DNA of 64,000 nt, from contig JASBUG010000030.1 in the NCBI GenBank assembly GCA_030148025.1, positions 62,001-126,000 of the forward strand, written 5' to 3'. The notes under the pieces were generated by a model. That model saw only the letters and a program-made list of their open reading frames with translations. It ran no database searches and was not told the DNA's origin. Below are positions 43,710 to 51,969 of the stretch, in pieces. This DNA is from Flavobacteriaceae bacterium (GTDB lineage Bacteria > Bacteroidota > Bacteroidia > Flavobacteriales > Flavobacteriaceae). Position numbers and translations under genes: made by a program. Numbering within the stretch: position 1 is the stretch's first letter; each line of letters begins with the position of its first letter.

Positions 43710-44924
43710 ATGCAAAAACTACTATCTCTATTTTGTTTTATTATTTTAATGTCTTGCCAAAAAGAAGTACATACGAAGCTGCTACATGGTAATTATCGCG
43801 CTACTTTAAAAGTGCAGGATAATCAATTATTGCCTTTTAACTTTAAAGTAAAGCATGATGGTACTATTGAAATTTATAATGCCGAAGAGGTAATTGAGGT
43901 GACCGATGTTCGTTATTCGGGAGATTCTATAAGCATTCATTTTCCTGTTTATGAAGGATATATTGCTGGCGTGTTTAATAACGGGCAAATTAAACATGCA
44001 CAATACATAAAGGAAAGCTTAGACAGGGTAGTGCCTGTTGAATTTATACACGATAGTGACGAAAGGTTTTTAAATGTTAAAACACCAATAACTGATGTTT
44101 CAGGTGTATGGGAAATGCTTTTTACCGAAGATGAAGGCTCTACTTTTGTAGCTAAAGGTATTTTTAAGCAAGAAGGAAAAAAGGTAACAGGAACCATTAG
44201 AACTACAACGGGTGATTACCGCTATTTAGAAGGTGTGGTAGATGGTAATGTTTTAAAGTATTCGGTGTTTGACGGTGCACACGCCTTTTTGTTTACTGCT
44301 GAGGTAGATGATAATAACATGAAAAATGGTGTTTTTTATTCTGGTAATCATTATAAAGCAACCTATACTGCAAAGCGTAATACTACTTACGAATTACCAC
44401 ATGAAGACACGCTTACCTTTTTAAAAGAAGGTTACGATAGTATAGAATTCTCGTTTCCAGATACTGAAGGAAATATGGTGTCTTTAAACGATGAGCGATT
44501 TAAAGACAAGGTAGTTATTGTACAGGTTATGGGAACATGGTGTCCTAACTGTCTGGACGAAAGCAAGTACTATGCAGAGCAGTATAAAACCTTAAAAGAT
44601 AAAGATGTTGAGTTTATTGCATTGGCGTTTGAGTATGCTAAAACACAAGAAAAAGCTTTTGCTGGAATTAAACGTTTACAAAATACAGTTGGTATAGACT
44701 ATCCAATTTTGTTAGCACAATATGGAAGCTCTGACAAAGGAAAAGCCAACGAAAAATTACCAATGCTAAACCATGTATTGTCGTATCCAACGTCTATTTA
44801 TGTAGATAAGAAAGGTAAAGTGCGCAAAATACATACAGGCTTTAACGGACCTGCAACTGGCGATAAATACCTTAGCTTTCAAAAGGAATTTCACGAGTTT
44901 GTTGGGGAGTTGGTAAATGAGTAA
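43710..44924 (+). CDS. TlpA-like thioredoxin-fold lipoprotein
   Basis: A 404-residue lipoprotein started at ATG 43710; the longer open frame from 43611 runs through the terminator hairpin and is unlikely. The leader ends ILMSC (C16). The first 230 residues form a beta-rich domain with repeats such as GNYRATLKVQDNQLLPFNFKV. The C-terminal thioredoxin domain (about 245-400) has the active CxxC at C278-P-N-C281 in GTWCPNC and the region YPTSIYVDKKGKVRKIHTGF. It should reduce disulfides in the periplasm or at the outer-membrane surface. Confidence 0.88.
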   Translation: MQKLLSLFCFIILMSCQKEVHTKLLHGNYRATLKVQDNQLLPFNFKVKHDGTIEIYNAEEVIEVTDVRYSGDSISIHFPVYEGYIAGVFNNGQIKHAQYIKESLDRVVPVEFIHDSDERFLNVKTPITDVSGVWEMLFTEDEGSTFVAKGIFKQEGKKVTGTIRTTTGDYRYLEGVVDGNVLKYSVFDGAHAFLFTAEVDDNNMKNGVFYSGNHYKATYTAKRNTTYELPHEDTLTFLKEGYDSIEFSFPDTEGNMVSLNDERFKDKVVIVQVMGTWCPNCLDESKYYAEQYKTLKDKDVEFIALAFEYAKTQEKAFAGIKRLQNTVGIDYPILLAQYGSSDKGKANEKLPMLNHVLSYPTSIYVDKKGKVRKIHTGFNGPATGDKYLSFQKEFHEFVGELVNE

Positions 44925-44977
44925 ATTATATTTTTAATGATCTAAGAAAATCTTTTTTTTTTAAGTTTTAAATATGT

Positions 44978-46471
44978 TTACTTTAATCTTAAAAATTGTT
45001 CTGGATTTTCGGAAAAAGCAATTGTAAGTTTATCTATTTCCCCGTCATTATTAGGATGAAAATTAATATAAAAAGATGGAGTGTTTTGGTGATGAATTTG
45101 ACTAACTTTATTGATGAATGTGTTATGTTTTTGATGTTCTAAAAACATTGTGAAAGTTGGAAATTTAATCATTAGATTTTTATTTTTGAGAAAAATTTCA
45201 ACGATACCGTATCCTTTCGAAAAATATTTGCCACAATAGTCTTTTAGCTTGTGTGTTGGAGCTTTCTCGGTTTTTGGAGAATTTAAGACTAACTGCGGAA
45301 CAATAGATTCTCCAATTTGAATTTTGTAGTTTTTCCAGTGCTTTCTTTCTTTCCCTAATAATCGGTTAATTAATATATCATTTATTGCTTTTAAAAGCAA
45401 GTTTGAAGAGCCTTGATTCGCCAAAATGATTATTCCGATATTTTTGTAAGGATAGAGGTTAACGCTTGATGTAAAACCTGAAACGTTTCCTTCATGTGTT
45501 ACCCTATATAGATTTTTATATTGATGAACAAACCAACCATACCCATATGTATCACTTATTAGATTGTATTTTCTATCAAAATTAAAACTTCCTCTAATAA
45601 TGTTGTGTTCGCTAAAACTACTTTCTAAATAACTCTTTGAAAGTATTTCTATTCCTTTATATGTCCCTTTGTTTAATAACATTTTTACCCAATTTGATAG
45701 ATCATATACACAACTATTTATAGCTCCAGACGCATATGATTCATATTGATTTTCATATTCAGTCCTAATAATATTTCCTTTTGATAGGCCGTAACCCAAT
45801 GAATGATTATTGCTTAATTTTAGTTCTTTCAATGAGCTGTTCGAATTATTCATTTCCAAAGGAATGAAGATTTCATCTTTTAAATTTTCAGCCCAAGTTT
45901 TTCTGGAGATTTTTGCTATAATTTCGCCAAGAACTGCATAGCCCATATTACTGTAATCAAATTGTTCTCGTACTTGACTGTTTGGTTTTAAAAATGAGAG
46001 GCGTTCTATATGCTTTTTAATGTTGTTCGTTGGAAAGAAAACATGTGTAGCATCGACAACTCCTATTCCAGATCTATGAGCTAGCAAATCTTCGATGTTA
46101 ATTAGATTGTTCATCTCGTCTGTAGAAAACTGTAAATAAGGAATATATTGTTTTGGTTTATCTGTTAGTTTTAATTTTTTATTACTTTTTAAAATTCCAA
46201 TTAAGGAGGCTGTAAAAGGCTTGGTGATTGAACCTATGGGGAATATAGTGTTTTGATTTACAGGTAGTTTTTTCTTTAAGTTGCGATATCCAAATCCATT
46301 TGAATAGATAGTTTTACCATTTTCAATAATTGAGATTGACATTCCAATAGTTTGATTCTGATTCATCAAATTATCAATAGTTTTTTCAATCCCGATTAAT
46401 CTTGAATCAATATTTTGACCTATTAGTTGTGAACTAATAATCAGTAATACTCCTTTTAATAATTGTCTCAT
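44978..46471 (-). CDS. Exported serine hydrolase (class C beta-lactamase/PBP-like)
   Basis: A 497-residue protein with a signal peptide (1-19). The catalytic SxxK is S81-I-T-K84 in FPIGSITKPFTA. The YxN motif is Y173-S-N175 in FDYSNMGYA, and the third motif is HEG in VTHEGNVSGF. The C-terminal 120 residues form a lipocalin-like beta domain (YCGKYFSKGYGIVEIF), as in many esterase-like members. Substrate unknown; esterase, D-peptidase or beta-lactamase activity cannot be told apart. It follows the NTF2/DJ-1 gene by 28 bases, so both may share an operon. Confidence 0.88.
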   Translation of the reverse strand: MRQLLKGVLLIISSQLIGQNIDSRLIGIEKTIDNLMNQNQTIGMSISIIENGKTIYSNGFGYRNLKKKLPVNQNTIFPIGSITKPFTASLIGILKSNKKLKLTDKPKQYIPYLQFSTDEMNNLINIEDLLAHRSGIGVVDATHVFFPTNNIKKHIERLSFLKPNSQVREQFDYSNMGYAVLGEIIAKISRKTWAENLKDEIFIPLEMNNSNSSLKELKLSNNHSLGYGLSKGNIIRTEYENQYESYASGAINSCVYDLSNWVKMLLNKGTYKGIEILSKSYLESSFSEHNIIRGSFNFDRKYNLISDTYGYGWFVHQYKNLYRVTHEGNVSGFTSSVNLYPYKNIGIIILANQGSSNLLLKAINDILINRLLGKERKHWKNYKIQIGESIVPQLVLNSPKTEKAPTHKLKDYCGKYFSKGYGIVEIFLKNKNLMIKFPTFTMFLEHQKHNTFINKVSQIHHQNTPSFYINFHPNNDGEIDKLTIAFSENPEQFLRLK

Positions 46472-46499
46472 AAATTTGATAGAGATTTAAGGGTAATGT

Positions 46500-47609
46500 T
46501 TATTGTTTTTCTAGCATTTTAATTATTGCTTCAGCCACAGGTTTAGACGATAAGTAGTTTTGACCTGTAATAACTCTACCATCTATTTCTACATGTGCAG
46601 TGTTTCTTGGGGCGTATTTAAATGTGCCTCCATGATCTTCAATACCTTTTTGAATCAATAATGGGAACGACTTAAATTGTTCAGACTCCTTACGTTCGTA
46701 AGCTTCAGGGTAACCGTTAATGGTTTTACCGTTCACTAAATAGTTACCGTCTTTGGTCTTTAAGTTTACAATGCCAGCAGTACCATGACAAACTGATGAA
46801 ATGATGCCATTATGTTCTTCATAAACTTGCATTACTAATGTTTGTATTGCTTTATTAAAAGGTACGTTAAACATAGCACTTCCGCCTCCAATGTAATGTA
46901 CTGCTTTATAGTTTTTAGCTTCCAGATACTCAGGTTTAAAAGTGTTTTCTAAAGCAGCCATAAAATCAGGATTGTATAAATATTCTTTTTCCAGAGTGCT
47001 AGAAGTGTTAATATATGCTAGAGGCAATGCACCACCTTCTGGACTTACAAAATCTACAGTGTAACCAGCTTTTGAAAACGTGTCGTAAGCATTTACAATT
47101 TCGGCAAAGCTATTACCTGTTCTAAGTTTTGTGCCTTTATAAAAATGAGCATTCGATACTACAAACAAAATACGATCGCCTTGTTTATTGCTTTGTGTGC
47201 TCGTTGCAGACTTGCTAATAATTTTCCATTGCCCATCCAGTTTTTTTAGTAGAAACATATCTATAAACTGCATTTTGCGTTTTGGCATTAAAATTTCTGC
47301 TTTGGCAAATGCAATGTTCTCAAATTGATCTACGGAGATTATTTTTCCAATACGTCCGTTAAATGTTCCAGGCGTTCCATTTTTAAAATAAGAAGTATAA
47401 GTTGCTATAGGAACAATGCGTAAACCTTTGTCTTTATTGTCTAAATACAAGTTACTACTATCGTGAAATGCTTTATTGATTTGCGGAATGTTGTTGTACG
47501 AAGTACCGTTAATATAATTTTTAAGTGTTTCTCGTATGAGACTTGTTTCCGATTGCGAAAACAAGTTGAAAGAGACAAATAAGGTCACTGCATAAATAAG
47601 TTGTTTCAT
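46500..47609 (-). CDS. Exported fusion of NTF2-like domain and DJ-1/PfpI domain
   Basis: A 369-residue protein started at ATG 47609, which gives a signal peptide (1-18, ending FNLFSQ); the longer frame from 47702 would lack one. Residues about 20-138 are an NTF2-like (lumazine-binding-like) domain (IRETLKNYINGTSYNN, RKMQFIDMFLLKKLDGQWKIISK). Residues about 145-369 are a DJ-1/PfpI class I glutamine-amidotransferase-like domain with the nucleophile elbow SVCHGTAGI (C274-H275). The domain is close to glyoxalase III/Hsp31-type proteins. It may detoxify aldehydes in the periplasm. A 7TM-AraC regulator gene lies 115 bases upstream. Confidence 0.87.
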   Translation of the reverse strand: MKQLIYAVTLFVSFNLFSQSETSLIRETLKNYINGTSYNNIPQINKAFHDSSNLYLDNKDKGLRIVPIATYTSYFKNGTPGTFNGRIGKIISVDQFENIAFAKAEILMPKRKMQFIDMFLLKKLDGQWKIISKSATSTQSNKQGDRILFVVSNAHFYKGTKLRTGNSFAEIVNAYDTFSKAGYTVDFVSPEGGALPLAYINTSSTLEKEYLYNPDFMAALENTFKPEYLEAKNYKAVHYIGGGSAMFNVPFNKAIQTLVMQVYEEHNGIISSVCHGTAGIVNLKTKDGNYLVNGKTINGYPEAYERKESEQFKSFPLLIQKGIEDHGGTFKYAPRNTAHVEIDGRVITGQNYLSSKPVAEAIIKMLEKQ

Positions 47610-47645
47610 ATAATATTGTGTTTTTAATTGATGTTGCAATATTAT
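47610..47645. promoter_or_regulatory. Inverted repeat at the start of the NTF2/DJ-1 gene
   Basis: Perfect 9-bp arms ATAATATTG (47610-47618) and CAATATTAT (47637-47645) with an 18-base spacer, directly adjoining the ATG. Its position suits a repressor or activator site. Confidence 0.5.
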
Positions 47646-47692
47646 GATGAGGTGACTTAAATACACTACAGAATTATAGTTTAAAACTCCTA

Positions 47693-47702
47693 ATGTATAC
47701 AT
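47693..47702. promoter_or_regulatory. Short palindrome between the AraC and NTF2/DJ-1 genes
   Basis: ATGTATACAT is a perfect 10-bp palindrome, 23 bases after the regulator stop. Together with the dyad at 47610-47645 it suggests a separate promoter for the effector gene. Confidence 0.35.
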
Positions 47703-47724
47703 CAGGACTGTAAAAAGTCTGTTA

Positions 47725-48756
47725 TTATTGCTTTATAAACTTTGAAGGTGTGGTGTTGGTAACCTTTTTAAAAGCTGTATAAAAAGTGCTGTTAGAGTTA
47801 AAACCACATTGCTCTGCGATCACTTCTATTTTTAAATTACTGTTAGATGTTAGTAAGCGTTTAGCTTCTTCAATGCGGTATTCGTTTATAAACTGCGAAA
47901 AATTCTTGTTTAGATTATCGTTGATGAATTGTGATAGTAAATGTGTGCGTATATGCAACTGTTTTGCTAATTCAGGTAAAGTTAGATTTGGGTTCTTATA
48001 GGCTTGTTGGGTGTTTATATAACTATCTACTTTGTTGAATAATGCAGTAGCTTCCTCTGTAGATATTTTTTGATTGGCATACTTTTCCTGAGGAGCTGCT
48101 TTGTTGCTTTGACGTTTTTTATGAAACAACAATAATACAGATAAGTATAGCACAAACGAAAACGATAAGGCGCCAACAATATACGAGGTGTATGATGAGG
48201 TGTAATAAGCTACCCAAATTAAGGTAGTGCCAAAAAATACACTTAACATCCAGCTATCATTATAATTTAGTTTGCTAGAACTGGAAAACAATTTTTTAAA
48301 ATGATCTTTTAATAAAAATGCCGATGCTATGATAAACAGGAGCCATTGGTAATACAAGGTCTTAAAAAAATAAGTGCCCCAGATATCTGGATGTGTTTCG
48401 TATGGATATAATATACCAAAAACAATAACTAATAGTGCTAATAAACCCAACTGTAACAACCAGCTTTTTGGTGTTTGTGTTGTGGCTGTTTTAGATCTAA
48501 TATAGAAATACAAAAAGGGTCCAATTAAAAAACAGGCCGATAAACCAATTTGTAAATAGAACTTAGATAGTTGCGGATTAAAATAATAGAACACCGATTT
48601 TCCAATACGAATACTTATTACCGCTAACAAACCACCCAACAAATAGCTGGAAATGTTCTTGGGTTTTGCTATAAAGAAAAAATACAGACTTAATAACACC
48701 CCGTTAAAAGCACCTAAAGCACTAAAAAAGAATAAAAGTTCGTTGCTAAAATCCAT
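47725..48756 (-). CDS. Membrane-bound AraC family regulator (7TM sensor)
   Basis: A 343-residue one-component regulator. About seven hydrophobic helices fill residues 5-215 (ELLFFFSALGAFNGVLLSLYF and SYIVGALSFSFVLYLSVLLLFH are examples). A short basic linker leads to a C-terminal AraC HTH domain (about 245-343), with LTLPELAKQLHIRTHLLSQFINDN and IEVIAEQCGFNSNSTFYTAFKKVTNTTPSKF. DNA binding from the membrane is implied. The ligand is unknown. It reads towards the NTF2/DJ-1 gene, its likely target, on the same strand. Confidence 0.9.
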   Translation of the reverse strand: MDFSNELLFFFSALGAFNGVLLSLYFFFIAKPKNISSYLLGGLLAVISIRIGKSVFYYFNPQLSKFYLQIGLSACFLIGPFLYFYIRSKTATTQTPKSWLLQLGLLALLVIVFGILYPYETHPDIWGTYFFKTLYYQWLLFIIASAFLLKDHFKKLFSSSSKLNYNDSWMLSVFFGTTLIWVAYYTSSYTSYIVGALSFSFVLYLSVLLLFHKKRQSNKAAPQEKYANQKISTEEATALFNKVDSYINTQQAYKNPNLTLPELAKQLHIRTHLLSQFINDNLNKNFSQFINEYRIEEAKRLLTSNSNLKIEVIAEQCGFNSNSTFYTAFKKVTNTTPSKFIKQ

Positions 48757-48874
48757 AAGTTAAGCTCTGTTATAGCGAAATTAACAAAACAAGCTTATAA
48801 GGCATAATGTGTTGATGATTGTTTAACAAAAAAGCTAATATAGATTGAAGACTACACTCTGTTTTATGTGTAAT

Positions 48875-50593
48875 TTAGTCGCATTGACTGATGACTTCAT
48901 CTTTGCTATTGCAATTTGGCGCATTATTTTCAATGACATGGTTTAGCCCATTATTTAAGTGTTCGCATACAGATGTGATTGCACATTGAGAGAGCATTGG
49001 GTTGTTGGAAATGCTAACGTATTCTAACACTGAATTAATATTTTGAACCCCACTAATATCAGTAATAGAAGGGTTTTCTCGAATAATTAAATCTTTTACC
49101 ATTGAATTCAAATTTGCAAAACCATTTAAGTTTTCGAGATTTGTGTGATTTTGAATTAGAAATGTTTCTCCAACATGAGATAAATTTGAAAAATTATCCA
49201 AATTTGTTAATCCACTAGACCCCTGAAAAAAGAAACTTCCACCTACTGAAGTTAAATTGGTGAACCCTTCTAATTCAACAAGGTTAAAGCTCCATGCTAA
49301 GTTTAGACTTTCTCCAACTGTTTGTAGATTGTTAAAACCATTTATGACTACTTCTGGATTATTGGTGTTATTAAAGATTAGATTGTTTTCAATATGCATT
49401 AAGCTATTAAACCCTGTCAAAGACTCTATGGCTCCACTATTTGAAATTAATAATTCCTTTATAGTTTCAATGGTGTTAAAACCACTAATTGTTTTTAAGT
49501 TATCATTCAATTCTATGTTGATTGCACCGTTAAGAGTGTTAATGTTATTCGATCCAGAAATATTGACTAAAGCGTCATTTCCATAAATATTAAAATCTCC
49601 ACCAATTGAAGTTAATTGGTCTAAACCAGCTAAGCTAGTCAAATTGTGATTCGAAGTAATACTTAAATCACCGTCAATGGTATTTAATTTATCTAGGATT
49701 TGTAAATTTTCAAAAGAAGTTGACAAGAGATTTAGTTCACCATTAATATGTTTGAGCGATTCAAAACCAGTAACTTTTTTAATTTGTCCAAATGCTAGAA
49801 AGCCATCTATAACCTCAATATTGTTAAATCCGGAAATGTTGACCTCGGTCATTCCTCCTAAGAGTATTCCTTTTACAGATGTTAAGGCGTTGAAACCTGA
49901 GAATTGAGTTAATGTGTTGTTGGAGTCTAAATCTATTCTGAATGCTCCATTAATTGATGTTAAGGCTCCAAATTCGCCAATATAGCTTAGTGCACCGTTA
50001 TTTGTGAAATTTATACCTCCTCGAACTACTTGAACAAGATTAGGGAAGTCACCTAATGTCAAAAGTGAGTGATTATCTCTTATTTCAAATTTACCTGAAA
50101 TCAAACTTAGGTTAGTAAAACCAGTAATGGATTCAAGGTAATAATTTTGATGAATTTTAAAATCTCCCCCAACCGATTCTAAAGCTTGAAAATTTATAGG
50201 AAACGAAACTAAAGTAGCGTTTTTAAATTCAAAACTTAAACTCACTGATTTTAGATTGTTGAAACCGCTTAAATCATAAGAACCATCTCCAATTCCAATA
50301 AAAGTTAAGCTACCTTCAATATGTTCTATGTTTTTTAAAGCATCTGTATTAAAATCTTTGGTTTCGTCAAAAACGATGTTTCCATGAAAAGTTTTGCAAT
50401 TAGGAAATAATACAGCAAATTGATCAAGATCTTCTTGTGATTCTATAATATAGTCTGACGTTCTCCAACCTGGACAATCATTTTTAATTTCATCTATTGA
50501 ATCGATAGGGTTTTCATTATCAATATTTTCATTTGTGTCGTTGCTGCATGATAAAAGTAATATGCATATGAAAAGAAATTGGATGTTTTTCAT
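48875..50593 (-). CDS. Surface lipoprotein with receptor-L-type leucine-rich repeats
   Basis: A 572-residue lipoprotein (leader ending LLLSC, C16). Acidic spacer DTNENIDNENPIDSIDEI, then about 20 repeats of roughly 22-24 residues with the pattern GFNNL-x-SVGG-x-F-x-I-x-N-x-x-L, ending in a Cys-containing cap (SQCAITSVCEHL). The pattern resembles the solenoid of receptor L-domains rather than typical LRRs. No enzymatic motif. It is a surface or adhesion-type protein. Its base composition is AT-richer than the neighbours, which may reflect its asparagine content. Confidence 0.83.
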   Translation of the reverse strand: MKNIQFLFICILLLSCSNDTNENIDNENPIDSIDEIKNDCPGWRTSDYIIESQEDLDQFAVLFPNCKTFHGNIVFDETKDFNTDALKNIEHIEGSLTFIGIGDGSYDLSGFNNLKSVSLSFEFKNATLVSFPINFQALESVGGDFKIHQNYYLESITGFTNLSLISGKFEIRDNHSLLTLGDFPNLVQVVRGGINFTNNGALSYIGEFGALTSINGAFRIDLDSNNTLTQFSGFNALTSVKGILLGGMTEVNISGFNNIEVIDGFLAFGQIKKVTGFESLKHINGELNLLSTSFENLQILDKLNTIDGDLSITSNHNLTSLAGLDQLTSIGGDFNIYGNDALVNISGSNNINTLNGAINIELNDNLKTISGFNTIETIKELLISNSGAIESLTGFNSLMHIENNLIFNNTNNPEVVINGFNNLQTVGESLNLAWSFNLVELEGFTNLTSVGGSFFFQGSSGLTNLDNFSNLSHVGETFLIQNHTNLENLNGFANLNSMVKDLIIRENPSITDISGVQNINSVLEYVSISNNPMLSQCAITSVCEHLNNGLNHVIENNAPNCNSKDEVISQCD

Positions 50594-50663
50594 TTAATAT
50601 TCAAGTATAAATGATGAAAGTTATTTTTTTCAATAAAAGTAGAAGAAAATTCTTAATGAACCA

Positions 50664-50681
50664 ATACGTAGTTCTACGTAT
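50664..50681. promoter_or_regulatory. Perfect 18-bp palindrome in the divergent promoter region
   Basis: ATACGTAGTTCTACGTAT: 8-bp arms ATACGTAG and CTACGTAT with a 2-base centre. It lies 71 bases before the lipoprotein ATG (minus) and 118 bases before the DUF2911 ATG (plus). It looks like a two-fold operator for a LuxR- or other HTH-type dimer. Confidence 0.6.
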
Positions 50682-50798
50682 GTGCTTTCGGCTTATTGTT
50701 TAGCGAATTCTAAACATATGTTAATTAACAAAGCTGTAACATCTATTGCGCGTGCTTGTGGTTACCTTTAAAACACAACAATCAAACATAAAATTCTC

Positions 50799-51911
50799 AT
50801 GAAAAAATTAGACTATTTAGCATATGTTGCCATGTTTGTGGCAATGTTATGTATTACCCCAAGTATCAGTGCGCAATTAGATACACCACGTGGTAGCCAA
50901 ATGGCATCAGTATCGCAAACGGTAGGTATTTCTAAAATTTATATTAATTATTCCAGGCCAAGTGTTAATGGTCGTGAAATATGGGGTAAGCTCGTACCTT
51001 ATGGTATGAATAACTTGGGCTTTGGTACAGCTAAAGAATCGCCTTGGCGAGCAGGAGCTAACGAAAATACCATTATAAAATTTACTAGCGATGTAACGGT
51101 TGAAGGGCAAGCGCTTTCTGCTGGAAAGTATGGTTTGCACATGATCATTCAAGACGGTGCTAATAAGGCTACAGTTATTTTCTCTAAGAACAATTCGGCT
51201 TGGGGAAGTTATTTTTACGAGCCTAGTGAAGATGCTTTACGTGTAGATGTGGCTATGGAAGATGGCGCACATACAGAGCAGTTAACGTATACTTTCAATA
51301 ATGTTACTGCCAACTCTGCAACAGCTGTATTAAGCTGGGGAAAAAAGCGTATTCCGTTTAAAGTAGAGATGGATGTGGCTAATATTGTACTAAGCGATAT
51401 TAGAAAGAAAATGCAAAACCAACCAGGATTTAACCGTCAAACATGGGAGCAGGCAGCGAATTATGCATCTAATAATGGAGGCGATCTAAATGAAGCTTTA
51501 GGATGGATCAACAATGCAATTGCTGGACAATTTTATAGTCAGCAAACATTTAACAACACTCAAATTAAAGCAGGTATTCTTATGAAAATGGGAAAACAGG
51601 CAGAGGCTTTGGCTTTAATGGATGGATATATGGATAAAGCATCGGTTCTGGAGCGTCATCAGTACGGTAGAACACTAATTGCTCAGAATATGAAAGATAA
51701 GGCTTTAGAAGTCTTTAAAATGAATGCTAAAGAAAATAAAGGAACGTGGCCAGTGCATTATGGTTTGGCTAGAGGTTATTCGGCTCTGGGCGACTATAAA
51801 GCTGCTTTAAAGCACTTGAAGATAGCGCTTAACAATGCGCCTAATGCAGCTAGTAAGGGCAGAGTGCAGGCTAATATTGATAAACTTAACAAAGGAGAAG
51901 ATATCAATTAA
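50799..51911 (+). CDS. Exported DUF2911 protein with C-terminal TPR region
   Basis: A 370-residue protein with a signal peptide (1-25, ending SISAQ). The DUF2911 domain spans about 28-190: PRGSQMASVSQTVGISKIYINYSRPSVNGREIWG is the family opening, and GMNNLGFGTAKESPWRAGANENT follows. Residues 220-365 are helical and repeat-like (NEALGWINNAIAG, AEALALMDGYMDK, YKAALKHLKIALNNAP), consistent with tetratricopeptide repeats. DUF2911 has no established function. It is monocistronic with a GNRA-loop terminator. Confidence 0.88.
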   Translation: MKKLDYLAYVAMFVAMLCITPSISAQLDTPRGSQMASVSQTVGISKIYINYSRPSVNGREIWGKLVPYGMNNLGFGTAKESPWRAGANENTIIKFTSDVTVEGQALSAGKYGLHMIIQDGANKATVIFSKNNSAWGSYFYEPSEDALRVDVAMEDGAHTEQLTYTFNNVTANSATAVLSWGKKRIPFKVEMDVANIVLSDIRKKMQNQPGFNRQTWEQAANYASNNGGDLNEALGWINNAIAGQFYSQQTFNNTQIKAGILMKMGKQAEALALMDGYMDKASVLERHQYGRTLIAQNMKDKALEVFKMNAKENKGTWPVHYGLARGYSALGDYKAALKHLKIALNNAPNAASKGRVQANIDKLNKGEDIN

Positions 51912-51935
51912 AAACGACAAGTATGTACTGTTTTG

Positions 51936-51963
51936 AGTCCAACCGAAAGGTTGGACTTTTTTA
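51936..51963 (+). terminator. Terminator of the DUF2911 gene
   Basis: Perfect 9-bp stem AGTCCAACC / GGTTGGACT with a stable GAAA tetraloop, followed by six T. Confidence 0.9.
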
Positions 51964-51969
51964 TATGTA

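Noticed and set aside
44978-50593. Genomic island
   Set aside because: Accessory genes cluster here, but I see no integrase, tRNA, direct repeats or sharp composition break.
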